A DNA stretch of 64,000 nt from Roseimaritima multifibrata (lineage in GTDB: Bacteria; Planctomycetota; Planctomycetia; Pirellulales; Pirellulaceae), in NCBI RefSeq assembly GCF_007741495.1, contig NZ_CP036262.1, positions 1,674,001-1,738,000 on the forward strand, read 5' to 3'. The position numbers and the translations under genes are program-made. Positions 1 to 8,748 of the stretch are shown piece by piece (the first letter of the stretch is position 1; the number at the start of each line of letters is the position of its first letter). The notes beneath the pieces were generated by a model that saw only the letters and a program-made list of their open reading frames with translations, was not told where the DNA came from and made no database searches.

Positions 1-699
1 TTTGATGATTTGAAGTTGGCGGTTTCGCCGGGAGAATTTGTCGCCATCGCGGGGCCAAGTGGCTGCGGCAAAACGACATTGCTTCGTTGCCTGGCGGGTC
101 TGCAAGACCTGACCTCCGGCACGTTGCAGTTGGAGCCGGCGGTGGAGCCTCGACGTGGTGGGTTGGGATTTGTGTTCCAGGGGGCAGCGTTGATGCCCTG
201 GAGATCGGCTTGGCAGAATGTGGCTTTGCCGCTGGAACTGTTGCAGGGGACGCAGCGGCCGACGGCGAATGAACGGAAGCGAATCGCCTCGGAGTGGCTG
301 TTAAAGGTTGGGCTGCAGCCAGAGGATTTCGAGAAGCGGCCGGATCAGTTGTCCGGTGGCATGCAGATGAGGGTCTCCATTGCCCGAGCTCTGGTAACCG
401 AACCGACGGTCCTCTTGTTGGACGAACCATTCGCTGCGCTTGATGACATGCTTCGGCAGCGACTGGGGCAGATGCTACAACAGATTTGGATGGAACAAGG
501 GCGGACGGTTGTCTTGGTCACGCACAACTTGCAAGAAGCCGTCACCCTTTCGCAGCGTGTGGTGGTGATGAATCGTGGCGGCGTTGTGGGGCAAGTCGCT
601 GTCGATTCGAAGTATCCTCGCAAACCCGAAGTCTTCCGGAGCGAACATCATCTCGCATGTGTTGCGGAAATTTCAGGATTGTTGGAGGAGACTTCGTAA
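1..699 (+). CDS. ABC transporter ATP-binding protein (nitrate/sulfonate/pyrimidine-precursor type), 5'-truncated
   Basis: The frame is open from base 1, so the gene begins left of the window; the internal TTG at 10 is not the true start. The protein is the nucleotide-binding subunit of an importer and would hydrolyse ATP on the cytoplasmic face. Visible motifs are Walker A (GPSGCGKTT), the ABC signature (LSGGMQMR), Walker B plus D-loop (VLLLDEPFAALD) and the switch histidine (VTHN). The Q-loop region (FVFQGAALMPWRSAWQNV) is typical of the SsuB/TauB/NrtD/ThiZ group. The permease gene follows 3 bases after the stop, so both are one operon. No substrate-binding protein is in view, so the substrate (nitrate, sulfonate, or a thiamine pyrimidine precursor) cannot be decided. 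Confidence 0.9.
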   Translation, partial: FDDLKLAVSPGEFVAIAGPSGCGKTTLLRCLAGLQDLTSGTLQLEPAVEPRRGGLGFVFQGAALMPWRSAWQNVALPLELLQGTQRPTANERKRIASEWLLKVGLQPEDFEKRPDQLSGGMQMRVSIARALVTEPTVLLLDEPFAALDDMLRQRLGQMLQQIWMEQGRTVVLVTHNLQEAVTLSQRVVVMNRGGVVGQVAVDSKYPRKPEVFRSEHHLACVAEISGLLEETS

Positions 700-702
700 G
701 CG

Positions 703-1527
703 ATGCCAATTGCGAATTCATCAAATCGGATGTCCTCTGGCCTTGGATCCCGCCAGAATCCCTATCGGTTTTGGGAAACCTTTTTGTCGGTTTCGGTCGT
801 CGCGGTTTGCTTGGTCCTTGCCTGGGAAGGACTGATTCGCTGGGGAAATATTCATCCCATCCTGTTGCCGCCACCGAGCCAGGTTTTGCAAACGGCTTGG
901 GAGAATCGCGAACGGCTTTTTCAGGGCAGTTTGATGACAGGCTGGGCGGCGCTGGTTGGGTTATGCCTTAGCGTGACCATCGGGTTGATCATTGGGATTT
1001 TGTTCAGCCAGTTCCGTGCGCTGCGGATTGGCTTTTTCCCTTATGTGATGTTTTTGCAAACGGTTCCCATTATCGGTATCGCTCCGCTCTTAGTCACGTG
1101 GAGCGGGTATCAGTTCAGGACGGTCGTGTATGTAGTGGTAATCATCAGTCTGTTTCCGGTCATCAATAGTGTGACGGCGGGATTGATGGCGACCGATTCG
1201 GCGGGGCTGGATTTGTTTCGGCTGTACGGAGCCGGACGCATCAAGACGCTATTGAAATTAAGGCTTCCAGCGGCGGTGCCAGCGATCTTAGTGGGAGTTC
1301 GCACCAGCGGTGGGCTGGCGGTCATCGGCGCGATTGTCGGAGATTTCTTTATCGGTTTTGGTGGTAGTCACGACGGTTTGGGAACTTTGATGCTTAGTTG
1401 GTTGAATCAACAACATACCGCCTCGCTGATCGCCGCCATGTTCGCCAGTGCAGCCGTTGGGTTGGCGATTTATGGCCTGATCCATCTGGTTTCGCTATTG
1501 CTTTTAAGGCGATGGATCCGCGTCTAA
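703..1527 (+). CDS. ABC transporter permease (SsuC/TauC/ThiX-like)
   Basis: 274-residue inner-membrane permease, the partner of the ATPase just upstream (3-base gap). About six hydrophobic segments are visible, the first near residues 30-45. The EAA-type coupling loop is recognisable around residues 165-190 (LYGAGRIKTLLKLRLPAAVP), followed by the GxxxAxxGAIVGDFF stretch usual for binding-protein-dependent permeases of the BPD_transp_1 family. Length is normal for the family (250-280). The ATG at 703 is chosen because it directly follows the ATPase stop. Substrate is unknown. The gene ends at the border of a dispersed repeat (1534-1688), which may contribute the transcript 3' end. Confidence 0.88.
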   Translation: MPIANSSNRMSSGLGSRQNPYRFWETFLSVSVVAVCLVLAWEGLIRWGNIHPILLPPPSQVLQTAWENRERLFQGSLMTGWAALVGLCLSVTIGLIIGILFSQFRALRIGFFPYVMFLQTVPIIGIAPLLVTWSGYQFRTVVYVVVIISLFPVINSVTAGLMATDSAGLDLFRLYGAGRIKTLLKLRLPAAVPAILVGVRTSGGLAVIGAIVGDFFIGFGGSHDGLGTLMLSWLNQQHTASLIAAMFASAAVGLAIYGLIHLVSLLLLRRWIRV

Positions 1528-1533
1528 AGTTGT

Positions 1534-1688
1534 GTGTCGCCTTTCGCTCCGCGAAAGAACGTTCTGTTGAAGCTACTTTCGCAGGGGACGTGAAATTTAA
1601 TGGTGACGTATTGCCGGTCTGTCCACGCTCTGGCGAGCGCGGCGACGGCAGTCACGTTGCTGCCGTCGCCAGGCGGTGGTTCCTGCTG
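1534..1688. repeat. Dispersed palindromic repeat, families A and B (copy 1)
   Basis: The gap between the permease and the ceramidase gene holds a mosaic repeat. Bases 1651-1688 read on the minus strand match 5023-5060 and 22676-22700 (core CAGGAACCACCGYCTGGCGA). Bases about 1596-1646, read on the minus strand, match 22549-22595. Bases 1534-1595, with the GCGAAAGAACG motif, match the units at 11674-11740 and 48985-49030. No ORF with coding character lies here. Confidence 0.8.
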
Positions 1689-1725
1689 CACGTCCCACCC
1701 TTTTGCGTTTCACCTTCGCAGGCGA

Positions 1726-3135
1726 TTACTTGCTCGTGGGCGTTTCGCTTGGTACTTGTACCACGCGCTGTTGCGATTTGATTTCGTCCATGATCTGTTT
1801 TTCGACCGTTGGGGCCCAGGCGGTTGGAAGGCCGTAGTAGACCATGGCTCCTCCCCCTTCGTAGCCTCCCTCTTGGAGGACTCGGCGCGATGGAATGTAG
1901 GCCATCACGTCGTTGGAGTATCCTGCGACCCACGTCGGTTGCTCACGTGTTGCTTGGATGGCAAGCGAGTAATCAACAACCACTTCGCCACCTAAGAAAA
2001 CGAATTGCAGTTGCGAACCAAGACTCCAGGTTTGAATCGGGTAGGGATAGGTTGCATCTAGGCTTCCGTTGTCGGCTAGCTGCTGTTTCAGTTGTTTTCC
2101 TCGAGAGGCAACGAAGCGATCTTTGGATTGAATCTGTTGGTCAATTTCGGCTTCGGTAGGAAGGGTACCAAAGGCTAGATCGATTTCGCTGTAGGTTGTT
2201 TTTAGGGTTGGTTCAAGCGGCAGCATTTCGGTCGTCATGATGGCTGCGTCGACAGCTGTCGCCAAGCGGCGCCCGTAATGTGCGGCCAATTCAGGTGTCC
2301 GTCGTGGGAGTGGGTTTTGGTCGGCACCGCAGCCTGCCCAGAACATCGCTTGGCAACCCGGATAGATGGTCTCCAATTCTTGTTGTGCAAATCCGGGATA
2401 GTCTCCGGACCAAAGTTGATCACCAAGGGTGGTGGCGTGGCAGGCATAGCCAAATAGGATCGCTTGCAATTCGTTGTTGTTGTCGCGGACCGTCAGGACG
2501 GGGACGCTGTGGTCGAAAGGTCCAGCCAGGGTGCCTGCGGTTCGCCGGCTGGGGACCTCTGATTCGGGGCGATTGTCGCGACGATTGGTGGCAAAGGTCG
2601 CGGTGGAAAGTCCGTAGGCAAGTTCGCATTCTTGTAGGTTGGCAACCGCCTGTTCGCTGATTTCGACAATCGTTTTCTGAAGCGTTTCGGTGTACTTTTG
2701 GATGCTGGCTTGCTCGGTTTCGGACGCGAGCGAATAGTGCATCGTGCCAAGCAATTTTCCGACGACGGGGCCGGTGTGGGTATGGGAAGTACAGATTGCG
2801 ATCTGTTCCCGTTTTAGGTCCAATTTGTCTTCCAGTTCGGCGCAGATTGCCGAAGATAAGCTGCGGTCGATGCCAACCAAATCAAGAGTCAGGATCAATC
2901 CACGGTTGCCGGTTGCGTCCTGGAGGACAAGGGCTTTGGCCCACAGTTCGGTACGTGTGCCCGAAGCGGGGTCGGTCCGGCTGGCATAGCCGGACATTGG
3001 CATCGGGTGAGTCGGAGTGATCGTGGCTCGGGCGGCACCGGCTTGCCAGGTCGCGGGGACCGCGTCGGCGGCAAGGATTGGACTTGCCGCGACAAAAAGA
3101 AGGAGGCTGAATAGGATCGGCATTTTGTTTGACAT
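1726..3135 (-). CDS. Secreted neutral/alkaline ceramidase-like hydrolase
   Basis: 469 residues with a clear Sec signal peptide (residues 1-22, ILFSLLLFVAASPILA followed by ADA). The mature part resembles the N-terminal catalytic domain of neutral/alkaline non-lysosomal ceramidases: an AGAARATITP start, a metal-site-like CTSHTHTGP motif, YACHATTLG and a GCGADQNP region. Ceramidases of this family hydrolyse the amide bond of ceramide with a zinc ion; in planctomycetes many such paralogs have untested substrates, so lipid specificity is inference. The C-terminal Ig-like domain of full-length ceramidases (about 650-780 residues) is not evident. The start is ATG at 3135 with GAGG about 8 bases upstream. 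Transcribed alone, convergent to the ABC operon. Confidence 0.85.
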   Translation of the reverse strand: MSNKMPILFSLLLFVAASPILAADAVPATWQAGAARATITPTHPMPMSGYASRTDPASGTRTELWAKALVLQDATGNRGLILTLDLVGIDRSLSSAICAELEDKLDLKREQIAICTSHTHTGPVVGKLLGTMHYSLASETEQASIQKYTETLQKTIVEISEQAVANLQECELAYGLSTATFATNRRDNRPESEVPSRRTAGTLAGPFDHSVPVLTVRDNNNELQAILFGYACHATTLGDQLWSGDYPGFAQQELETIYPGCQAMFWAGCGADQNPLPRRTPELAAHYGRRLATAVDAAIMTTEMLPLEPTLKTTYSEIDLAFGTLPTEAEIDQQIQSKDRFVASRGKQLKQQLADNGSLDATYPYPIQTWSLGSQLQFVFLGGEVVVDYSLAIQATREQPTWVAGYSNDVMAYIPSRRVLQEGGYEGGGAMVYYGLPTAWAPTVEKQIMDEIKSQQRVVQVPSETPTSK

Positions 3136-3211
3136 CGCGGAACCTCGGTGGGGAGCATGAAGGAGGGAGTACCGAAGATTCTAACGTTTATTCTGACGCC
3201 GGGGGCTCCTT

Positions 3212-4783
3212 TTACGGTGCGTCGCAGTCTCCTTCACCGCGGTGCGTCCGGACGCTGTAGAGGTCGGTTCGGCGGTCACGCCAGTTCTGCACCGATCCTT
3301 GTTGGCGGTGGCGTCGCAAAACTTCCAGGTCGACATCGTGAATGATCACGGTTTCGATATTGGGGTTCGCCTCGGCTCCGATCCCATCGCGAGGGAAGAC
3401 GACATCGGCAGGGGTGAAGATCGCCGTTTGGGCGTAGTGGATATCGGCATTTTCGACGAACGGCAAATTGCCCGTGCAACCGGCGATCGCTACGTAGACA
3501 TGGTTTTCGACGCAGCGAGCCTGGGCACAGGTTCGGACCCGCATGTAGCCGTGTCGATTGTCGGTGTTGAACGGAACGAAAATAATGTTCGCCCCTTTGG
3601 AAGCGGCGATACGTCCCAGTTCGGGGAATTCAACGTCGTAGCAAACCTGGATCGAAATCGGGCCGCAGTCGGTATCAAAGACCTCGATCGCGTCTCCGCC
3701 GATAACACCCCACCAACGTCGCTCGCTGGGGGTGATGTGCAGCTTGTACTGTTTTTCGATGCTCCCATCGCGACGAAAAAGGAACGCGACGTTGTAAAGT
3801 TGTTCGTCCTCTACAACGAACTGCGAACCTCCGATGATGTTGCAGTCAAAGGAGACCGCCATGTCGATGAACAGTTCGAGGTACTTGGGCGTGAATTCGG
3901 CGAGTGCACGAGCCGCAGTGCCGGGGCGCTGAGGCGGCATGCAGGAGAGAAGCTGCGAAGTGAAGAGTTCAGGGAATAGCAAAAAGTCGCATTTGTAATC
4001 GCCAGCGACATCGACGAAGTAGCGCGCTTGCTGGGCAAATTCGTCGAAGTTGGCGACTGTTCGCATTTGATACTGAACCGCACCGATTCGGACCGGTTGG
4101 ACGTTTCGACGAAATCGCCGGCCGGATCCCACCTGGACGTCCAGGTTCTTCCATTCGAGAAAGGTCGCATAGCCGCAGCTTTCGACATCCGACGGGAGGT
4201 AGTTGGGGATCAGTCCCTGAAGGGCAAAGCCGTTTGCAATTTGAGCGGTTAAGACAGGGTCGTATAGCGATTTGTTAATGACACGTTCAACGTATTCGCT
4301 TGGTTTCATCTCCTCCGCATGTTTGCAGTATCCAGGGATGCGGCCGCCGATGATCATCCGGGTGACCTGTCGTTGTCGGCATAGTTCTTTCCGTGCGGCG
4401 TATAGGCGGCGGGAGAGTCGCATCCCGCGATATTCTGGATCGACCATCATTTCGATCCCGTACATCGTGTCTCCGTCGGGACGATGATTGCTGATAAAGC
4501 CCGAATCCGCGGTCTTCTTCCAGTCATGCCATTCGAGGTTGTCGTCGTAGTTCAGCAGCAAGCTGCTGGAGGAAGCGGCGACTCGGCCGTCGATTTCGAT
4601 CACAAATTGGCCTTCTGGAAAATGTTTCAGCTGGCTTTCAATTTGGGATTTTCCCCATGGCTCCATATCAGCAAAGCATTTTTTTTGCAGGACAACCAGA
4701 GCGTCATAGTCTTCGATTCGCATCGGGCGGACGATGACATTCCATTCAAAATCGCTTAGATCAATGTCAGATGGGGAGTTCAT
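3212..4783 (-). CDS. Fusion of GNAT N-acetyltransferase and carbon-nitrogen hydrolase (nitrilase superfamily)
   Basis: 523 residues with two enzyme domains. Residues about 15-200 form a GNAT acyltransferase: an IRPMR-type start, an [17 protein letters not shown] acetyl-CoA-loop motif, and YVERV. Residues about 230-500 form a nitrilase-fold amidase with all three catalytic residues visible: Glu in LLFPELF, Lys in [15 protein letters not shown] and Cys in [14 protein letters not shown]. The family is known as a bifunctional fusion in several phyla, but its substrate is not established; amide cleavage coupled to acyl transfer is a plausible role. There is no signal peptide, so it is cytoplasmic. 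The ATG at 4783 gives the full GNAT domain. It ends 76 bases upstream of the ceramidase start on the same strand, so weak co-transcription is possible. Confidence 0.9.
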   Translation of the reverse strand: MNSPSDIDLSDFEWNVIVRPMRIEDYDALVVLQKKCFADMEPWGKSQIESQLKHFPEGQFVIEIDGRVAASSSSLLLNYDDNLEWHDWKKTADSGFISNHRPDGDTMYGIEMMVDPEYRGMRLSRRLYAARKELCRQRQVTRMIIGGRIPGYCKHAEEMKPSEYVERVINKSLYDPVLTAQIANGFALQGLIPNYLPSDVESCGYATFLEWKNLDVQVGSGRRFRRNVQPVRIGAVQYQMRTVANFDEFAQQARYFVDVAGDYKCDFLLFPELFTSQLLSCMPPQRPGTAARALAEFTPKYLELFIDMAVSFDCNIIGGSQFVVEDEQLYNVAFLFRRDGSIEKQYKLHITPSERRWWGVIGGDAIEVFDTDCGPISIQVCYDVEFPELGRIAASKGANIIFVPFNTDNRHGYMRVRTCAQARCVENHVYVAIAGCTGNLPFVENADIHYAQTAIFTPADVVFPRDGIGAEANPNIETVIIHDVDLEVLRRHRQQGSVQNWRDRRTDLYSVRTHRGEGDCDAP

Positions 4784-5144
4784 GTAAGAAAAACAGTCCT
4801 TAGGTTAGGTGGTGTCTGAGGTGCGGGCGAGCCGCGCCGCTGGGCTGCAAAATCGATTCGCTACTTTGTAGCGGATCATCGCGAGACGTCCTGTCGTATT
4901 CGCCCAAAATTTCAGGTATTTCCCTCGCTAGGTTGTCTGTCGGTTTTGTGATTGTCGACTTTCGCATCCCTTGCAAAAGTATCGGCCGCAAACGCTACCT
5001 ACGGTTGGTCGTGACAGCAATGCAGCAGGAACCACCGTCTGGCGACGGTAGCGACGTCACCAATACTTTTTTCTTCCCGGAGAGACGACGCTACGGCCGA
5101 CGTTCTGCTTGCTTGGCGAAAGCAGGCAAGCCTGGCGTTTCAGC
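4784..5144. other. Intergenic region with one family A repeat copy
   Basis: 361 bases between the GNAT fusion and mgtE, both on the minus strand. The only recognisable item is a family A repeat at 5023-5060 (matching 1651-1688 in inverted orientation). Short ORFs on both strands lack any family resemblance and are not supported. No terminator with a T-run was found after mgtE. Confidence 0.6.
5023..5060 (+). repeat. Family A repeat (copy 2)
   Basis: Thirty-eight bases nearly identical to the reverse complement of 1651-1688, and sharing its core with 22676-22700. Contains a short inverted repeat (ACCGTC / GACGGT) around the core. It lies in an intergenic gap like the other copies. Confidence 0.75.
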
Positions 5145-6554
5145 CTATGGGGTTACCAATTTGGATAGCATCAGGGTTGCCATTCCCAGAACGAGAAAGA
5201 ACCCGCACATGTCGGTTACGGTTGTTAGCAGGGGGCCGCTGGCGACTGCAGGGTCGACGCCGAAGCGTTTGAGTAGCAGTGGGACCGTCCCGCCGATAGA
5301 AACCGCGATGATCGTGTTGGTTAGCAGGGCGACTCCGACCACCAATCCCAGATAGAGATTGCCATTAAACACAAACGCGGCCAGGGCCACCAACAACCCG
5401 AGGACGGTACCGTTGATCAGGCCAACGCTGACCTCCTGCCACCAGACTCGAAAGGCTTCGGTGGGGCGGACCAGCCCAAGGGAGAGTTCTCGCATGCTGA
5501 CGGCGACCGCTTGGTTTCCGCTGCAACCACTCATGTCGCTGATGATGGGTAAGAAAACCGCCAGGGCGATCACCGCTTCCAGCGTGTCTTGGAACATTGC
5601 GATGACGCTGGCCGCCCCCAGGTTCAAGAAGACATTGATGCTAAGCCAGCTGAGCCGTCGTCGGGCTCGCAGCCAGATCGGCATTGTGCGAAGTTCTTCA
5701 CCGCCGACGATCCCCTGGCTCTTGAGGTAATCACTTTCGACTGCTCGAGTCGCTTCATAGTCGACCGCATCGCGATGGATGACCCCTCGCAGGTGGCCAC
5801 CCGCGTCGATCACCGGTGCCCCCAGGAAAGAGTGGTCATCAAAAAATTCGACCAAGTCTTCCAGCGAGGTGGAATCGAAGACAGACAACGGGTTGCGGAT
5901 CATGATCGTGGCGATCCGTTCGGATCGTTTAGCGAACAGCAGGTTGCGCATTGGGATCACGCCGATCAGACGGTCTTCGCTGTCGCAGACATAGCCGTAC
6001 TGAACGTCGAAGTCGCTGTATTCGTCTTCGTTGGCACTCAGTTGATGGATGACTTCGGCGACCGTCATGTTTTCATGAAACCGCAGGACTTCACAGATCA
6101 TCAAACCGCCAGCGACATCGTCCGCAAAGGATGTCAGTTCGCGAACGGCGGCCGCTTCGTCGTCGGGTAAAGCCTGTAGGATCGCTTCGGCTTGCTCGCT
6201 GCTGACGTCGCCCAGAACGTCGGCTTGTTCATCGCTATGGAGTTCGTGAACGATCGCTGCGGCTGTATCGACCTGCAGCATTCCGATCGTGTTTGCTGCT
6301 TGCATTTCGGGCAGGCAACGAATCAGTTCCGCAGCTTCTTCGGCAGAAAGGGCTGTGAGGACCTCGGAGCGTTCGTCCTCGCTCAAGCGGCTGAGGGCTC
6401 TTGCTTGGTCGCCCGTGGAGAGCTGTTCGACGCAATCGGTTAGCTGTTGGGGATCCCCGCTACGGGCATGTCGAAGCAGATCCTCCCAAGGGCGATCGTT
6501 GGCTTCGGGGGCGTCCGGCAGCGTGGAGTCTTGTGACATATTGGAAGTCATCAA
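5145..6554 (-). CDS. mgtE: Magnesium transporter MgtE
   Basis: 469 residues, the usual MgtE length. Order of domains: an acidic helical MgtE N domain (about 25-155) with the repeated L-(S)EEA.. helices, two CBS domains (about 160-285; VGVIPMRNLL and LRGVIHRDAV segments), a connecting helix, and a five-helix membrane domain (about 310-465). The pore signature region is visible as DMSGCSGNQAVAVSMRELSLG, where GNQ lines the ion path. The protein is an inner-membrane dimeric Mg2+ channel gated by Mg2+ binding to the N and CBS domains. ATG at 6554 or the in-frame ATG at 6539 could be the start. No M-box riboswitch was recognised upstream. Single gene, divergent from the oxidoreductase at 6647. Confidence 0.95.
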   Translation of the reverse strand: MMTSNMSQDSTLPDAPEANDRPWEDLLRHARSGDPQQLTDCVEQLSTGDQARALSRLSEDERSEVLTALSAEEAAELIRCLPEMQAANTIGMLQVDTAAAIVHELHSDEQADVLGDVSSEQAEAILQALPDDEAAAVRELTSFADDVAGGLMICEVLRFHENMTVAEVIHQLSANEDEYSDFDVQYGYVCDSEDRLIGVIPMRNLLFAKRSERIATIMIRNPLSVFDSTSLEDLVEFFDDHSFLGAPVIDAGGHLRGVIHRDAVDYEATRAVESDYLKSQGIVGGEELRTMPIWLRARRRLSWLSINVFLNLGAASVIAMFQDTLEAVIALAVFLPIISDMSGCSGNQAVAVSMRELSLGLVRPTEAFRVWWQEVSVGLINGTVLGLLVALAAFVFNGNLYLGLVVGVALLTNTIIAVSIGGTVPLLLKRFGVDPAVASGPLLTTVTDMCGFFLVLGMATLMLSKLVTP

Positions 6555-6592
6555 TCGATTGCGCGTTCAAAACAGATCGGTAGTGAGCGTGG

Positions 6593-6598
6593 TATGAT
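6593..6598 (+). promoter_or_regulatory. Candidate -10 element (TATGAT)
   Basis: TATGAT lies about 50 bases before the oxidoreductase ATG in the mgtE divergent gap. No good -35 hexamer at 16-18 bases was found. Just downstream, 6601-6615 has a small inverted repeat (AGAGT/ACTCT). Weak call. Confidence 0.35.
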
Positions 6599-6646
6599 AG
6601 AGAGTATCAAACTCTTTCTTTTTCTATCACCCGGAATACTTGCAAC

Positions 6647-7969
6647 ATGAATCGCAAAATCAATCGACGAAATGCTTTGCTGACTTCGATGGCAGCCGGA
6701 GCCCTGATGGTTCACGGGGGTGCCGGTCGTCGACTGTCGGCAGCGGAAAGCCCCAATGAGAAACTGAATTTGGCCTGTATTGGCGTTGGAGGACGAGGGG
6801 CGGCGAACGTGAGTGGCGTGAAAAGCCAGAATATGGTCGCCTTTGTCGACGTCGACGCAAAGCGTGCAGGGAAGACGTTTGAATCTTTCCCGAATGTTCA
6901 GCAGCTGACGGATTACCGCAAGTTATTTGACCAGTTCGGAAGCAAGCTGGACGGTGTGGTTATTAGCACGCCTGATCATACGCATTTTCACCCCGCTTAC
7001 GCCGCGATGCAGTTGGGGATTAACGTTTATCTGGAAAAACCGCTCGCCCACAACGTCTGGGAAACAAGAACGCTCACCGAACTCGCTCGCTCCAAAGGTT
7101 TGGCGACTCAGTTGGGCTCGCAGCGGCATGCAATGAGCAACATGCACCGGGTGGTTGAGTGGGTTCAGAGCGGAGCGATTGGTGAAGTCCAAGAGGTTCA
7201 TTCCTGGGTTGGCGGGAGCCGTGGGATGCCCGATTTCCCGACCGACAATCCTCCGGTTCCTCCGGAGCTGAATTACGATCTGTGGCGAGGTCCGGTCCTC
7301 AATCCGCCGCGTCCCTATCACCCCACGATTTGCCCTTATGGCTGGCGTTTTTGGTGGGATTTCGGGACGGGAGAAACCGGCAACTGGGGCTGCCATATTC
7401 TCGATATCCCCTATTGGTCATTGCAGTTGACCAAGCCAACCCGAATCAAGGCAAGTGGCCCGGAGCCCGATGCCGAGCGGACTCCCAAGGCGATGCATGT
7501 TGAATACCAGTTCCCTGCGATCGACGACCATGCAACCCTTGGCAAGCGAGGAGCCGTGAAATTGCACTGGTACCATGGCACGCCTCCGATCCTGAAGGAA
7601 AAGGGGCTGGATGCTTCGGGCAATAACACTTTGATGATCGGTTCAAAGGGAATGTTGCTGTGCGGGTTCTCTAAGCGACAGTTGTTGCCAGAGGATCAGT
7701 TCGCCGATTACAAGTCGCCTGATGAGTTCATTCCTGATTCGCCAGGCTTCCACAATGAGTGGTTGAATGCATGTCGCGGAGGTGAAGCGGCGACGTGCAA
7801 TTTTGATTATTCAGGGCCGATGGCCGAAACCGTGTTGTTGGGGAACGTCGCCTATCGAGCGGGGAACTTTGACTGGGACGCCGAAGCCCTCTCGACCGGC
7901 GATAATCAAGCGGCACAGGCTCTCATCAAAGAAGCCTACCGACCAGGCTGGGAAATCGAGCAGTCCTAG
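6647..7969 (+). CDS. Gfo/Idh/MocA family oxidoreductase with Tat signal
   Basis: 440 residues. The N-terminus has a twin-arginine motif (NRRNALL at about residue 6) and a hydrophobic stretch ending near residue 32, so the folded enzyme is probably exported with its cofactor by Tat. The Rossmann motif CIGVGGRGAAN follows, then the family EKPLAHN motif with the conserved Lys that contacts cofactor and substrate. The C-terminal domain contains WRFWWDFGTGETGNWGCH, common in planctomycetal secreted family members. Such enzymes oxidise or reduce sugars and derivatives with NAD(P); the substrate is unknown. It is transcribed alone and ends in a strong intrinsic terminator at 8002-8038. Confidence 0.92.
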   Translation: MNRKINRRNALLTSMAAGALMVHGGAGRRLSAAESPNEKLNLACIGVGGRGAANVSGVKSQNMVAFVDVDAKRAGKTFESFPNVQQLTDYRKLFDQFGSKLDGVVISTPDHTHFHPAYAAMQLGINVYLEKPLAHNVWETRTLTELARSKGLATQLGSQRHAMSNMHRVVEWVQSGAIGEVQEVHSWVGGSRGMPDFPTDNPPVPPELNYDLWRGPVLNPPRPYHPTICPYGWRFWWDFGTGETGNWGCHILDIPYWSLQLTKPTRIKASGPEPDAERTPKAMHVEYQFPAIDDHATLGKRGAVKLHWYHGTPPILKEKGLDASGNNTLMIGSKGMLLCGFSKRQLLPEDQFADYKSPDEFIPDSPGFHNEWLNACRGGEAATCNFDYSGPMAETVLLGNVAYRAGNFDWDAEALSTGDNQAAQALIKEAYRPGWEIEQS

Positions 7970-8001
7970 AGGATCGCAGATTTTCGAAGAGTGCAAAGCA
8001 A

Positions 8002-8038
8002 GGGTAGGTCCGGTTCGCACCGGCCCTGCCCTTTTTTT
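8002..8038 (+). terminator. Intrinsic terminator of the oxidoreductase gene
   Basis: A 13-base arm at 8002-8014 pairs, with wobbles, with 8019-8031 across a TCGC loop, followed by seven T (8032-8038). Located 32 bases after the stop at 7969. Confidence 0.85.
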
Positions 8039-8059
8039 AGCGGCACGGCGCAAGGACGT

Positions 8060-8748
8060 GCGATTTATAAGTGAAGAAAGTCTGGCTCCTCTCGCCCTCA
8101 AAACAAGCTCGCCTAAAACAGGTTTGATCCTGGATCAACAGTTCGCCAGATAATTCAATTAATGGCGATTCAAAAGCTTGTTTTTGGGGAGAGGGGCCGA
8201 CAGCGTTGGGCTAGGCGTGGAATAACCGCTTGGAATGCGGGGCGTTCACCGCGTCTTCGCTGCAAAATCGCCGCCTGGAAATCTCCCCCTCTCCCCCAGC
8301 CCCTCTCCCCCAAGCAAGCCCCGCTAAGCCAAACAAAGAGGCAGAGATCACGCAATGAACTAGCAGAGATTTCCTCCGCAACAAAGAGCTTGCTTAGGGG
8401 CGAGGGGAGCCAGACTTTCGTCAGTTATAAATTTCACGTCCCACGCGAAAGAACGCTCCCTCCAGGGCGCTTTCGCTAGGGACATGCAAAGAATGAGCAA
8501 AGAAAGTCTGGCTCCCCTCGCCCTCAAAACAAGCTCGCTTAAAAACAGGTTGGATATTGAATCAACGGTTCGCCAGCTAGTTCAGTTGAATGCGATTCAA
8601 AGGCTTGTTTTGGGGGAGAGGGGCTGGGGGAGAGGGGGCCGACAGAGGTAGGCAAGGCGTGACATAACCGCTTGAAATGCGGGGCGTTATCGGGGCCTGC
8701 ACTGCAAAATCGCCTCGCAGAAAACCGCTCGTTTCCCTGTGGAAACGG
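8060..8748. repeat. Composite intergenic repeat array, family C (array 1)
   Basis: The gap between the oxidoreductase and the HtrA gene contains about one and a half units of a roughly 424-base composite repeat. The segment starting near 8067 (GAAAGTCTGGCTCC) recurs near 8492. Each unit has arms CTCGCCCTCAAAACAAGCTC and an inverted counterpart (GGCTTGTTTTGGGGGAGAGG) about 90 bases later, then a second inverted pair ending in GGGGCGAGGGGAGCCAG, then the GCGAAAGAACG palindrome (about 8446-8480). Near-identical units form the array at 47960-49065. No coding frame is conserved. Confidence 0.85.

Noticed and set aside
6555-6646. M-box magnesium riboswitch before mgtE
   Set aside because: The 92-base divergent gap is too short for an M-box and shows no matching stems.
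8060-8748. Insertion sequence
   Set aside because: No transposase-like frame and no target duplication was seen; the repeat structure is better explained as a non-autonomous element or array.
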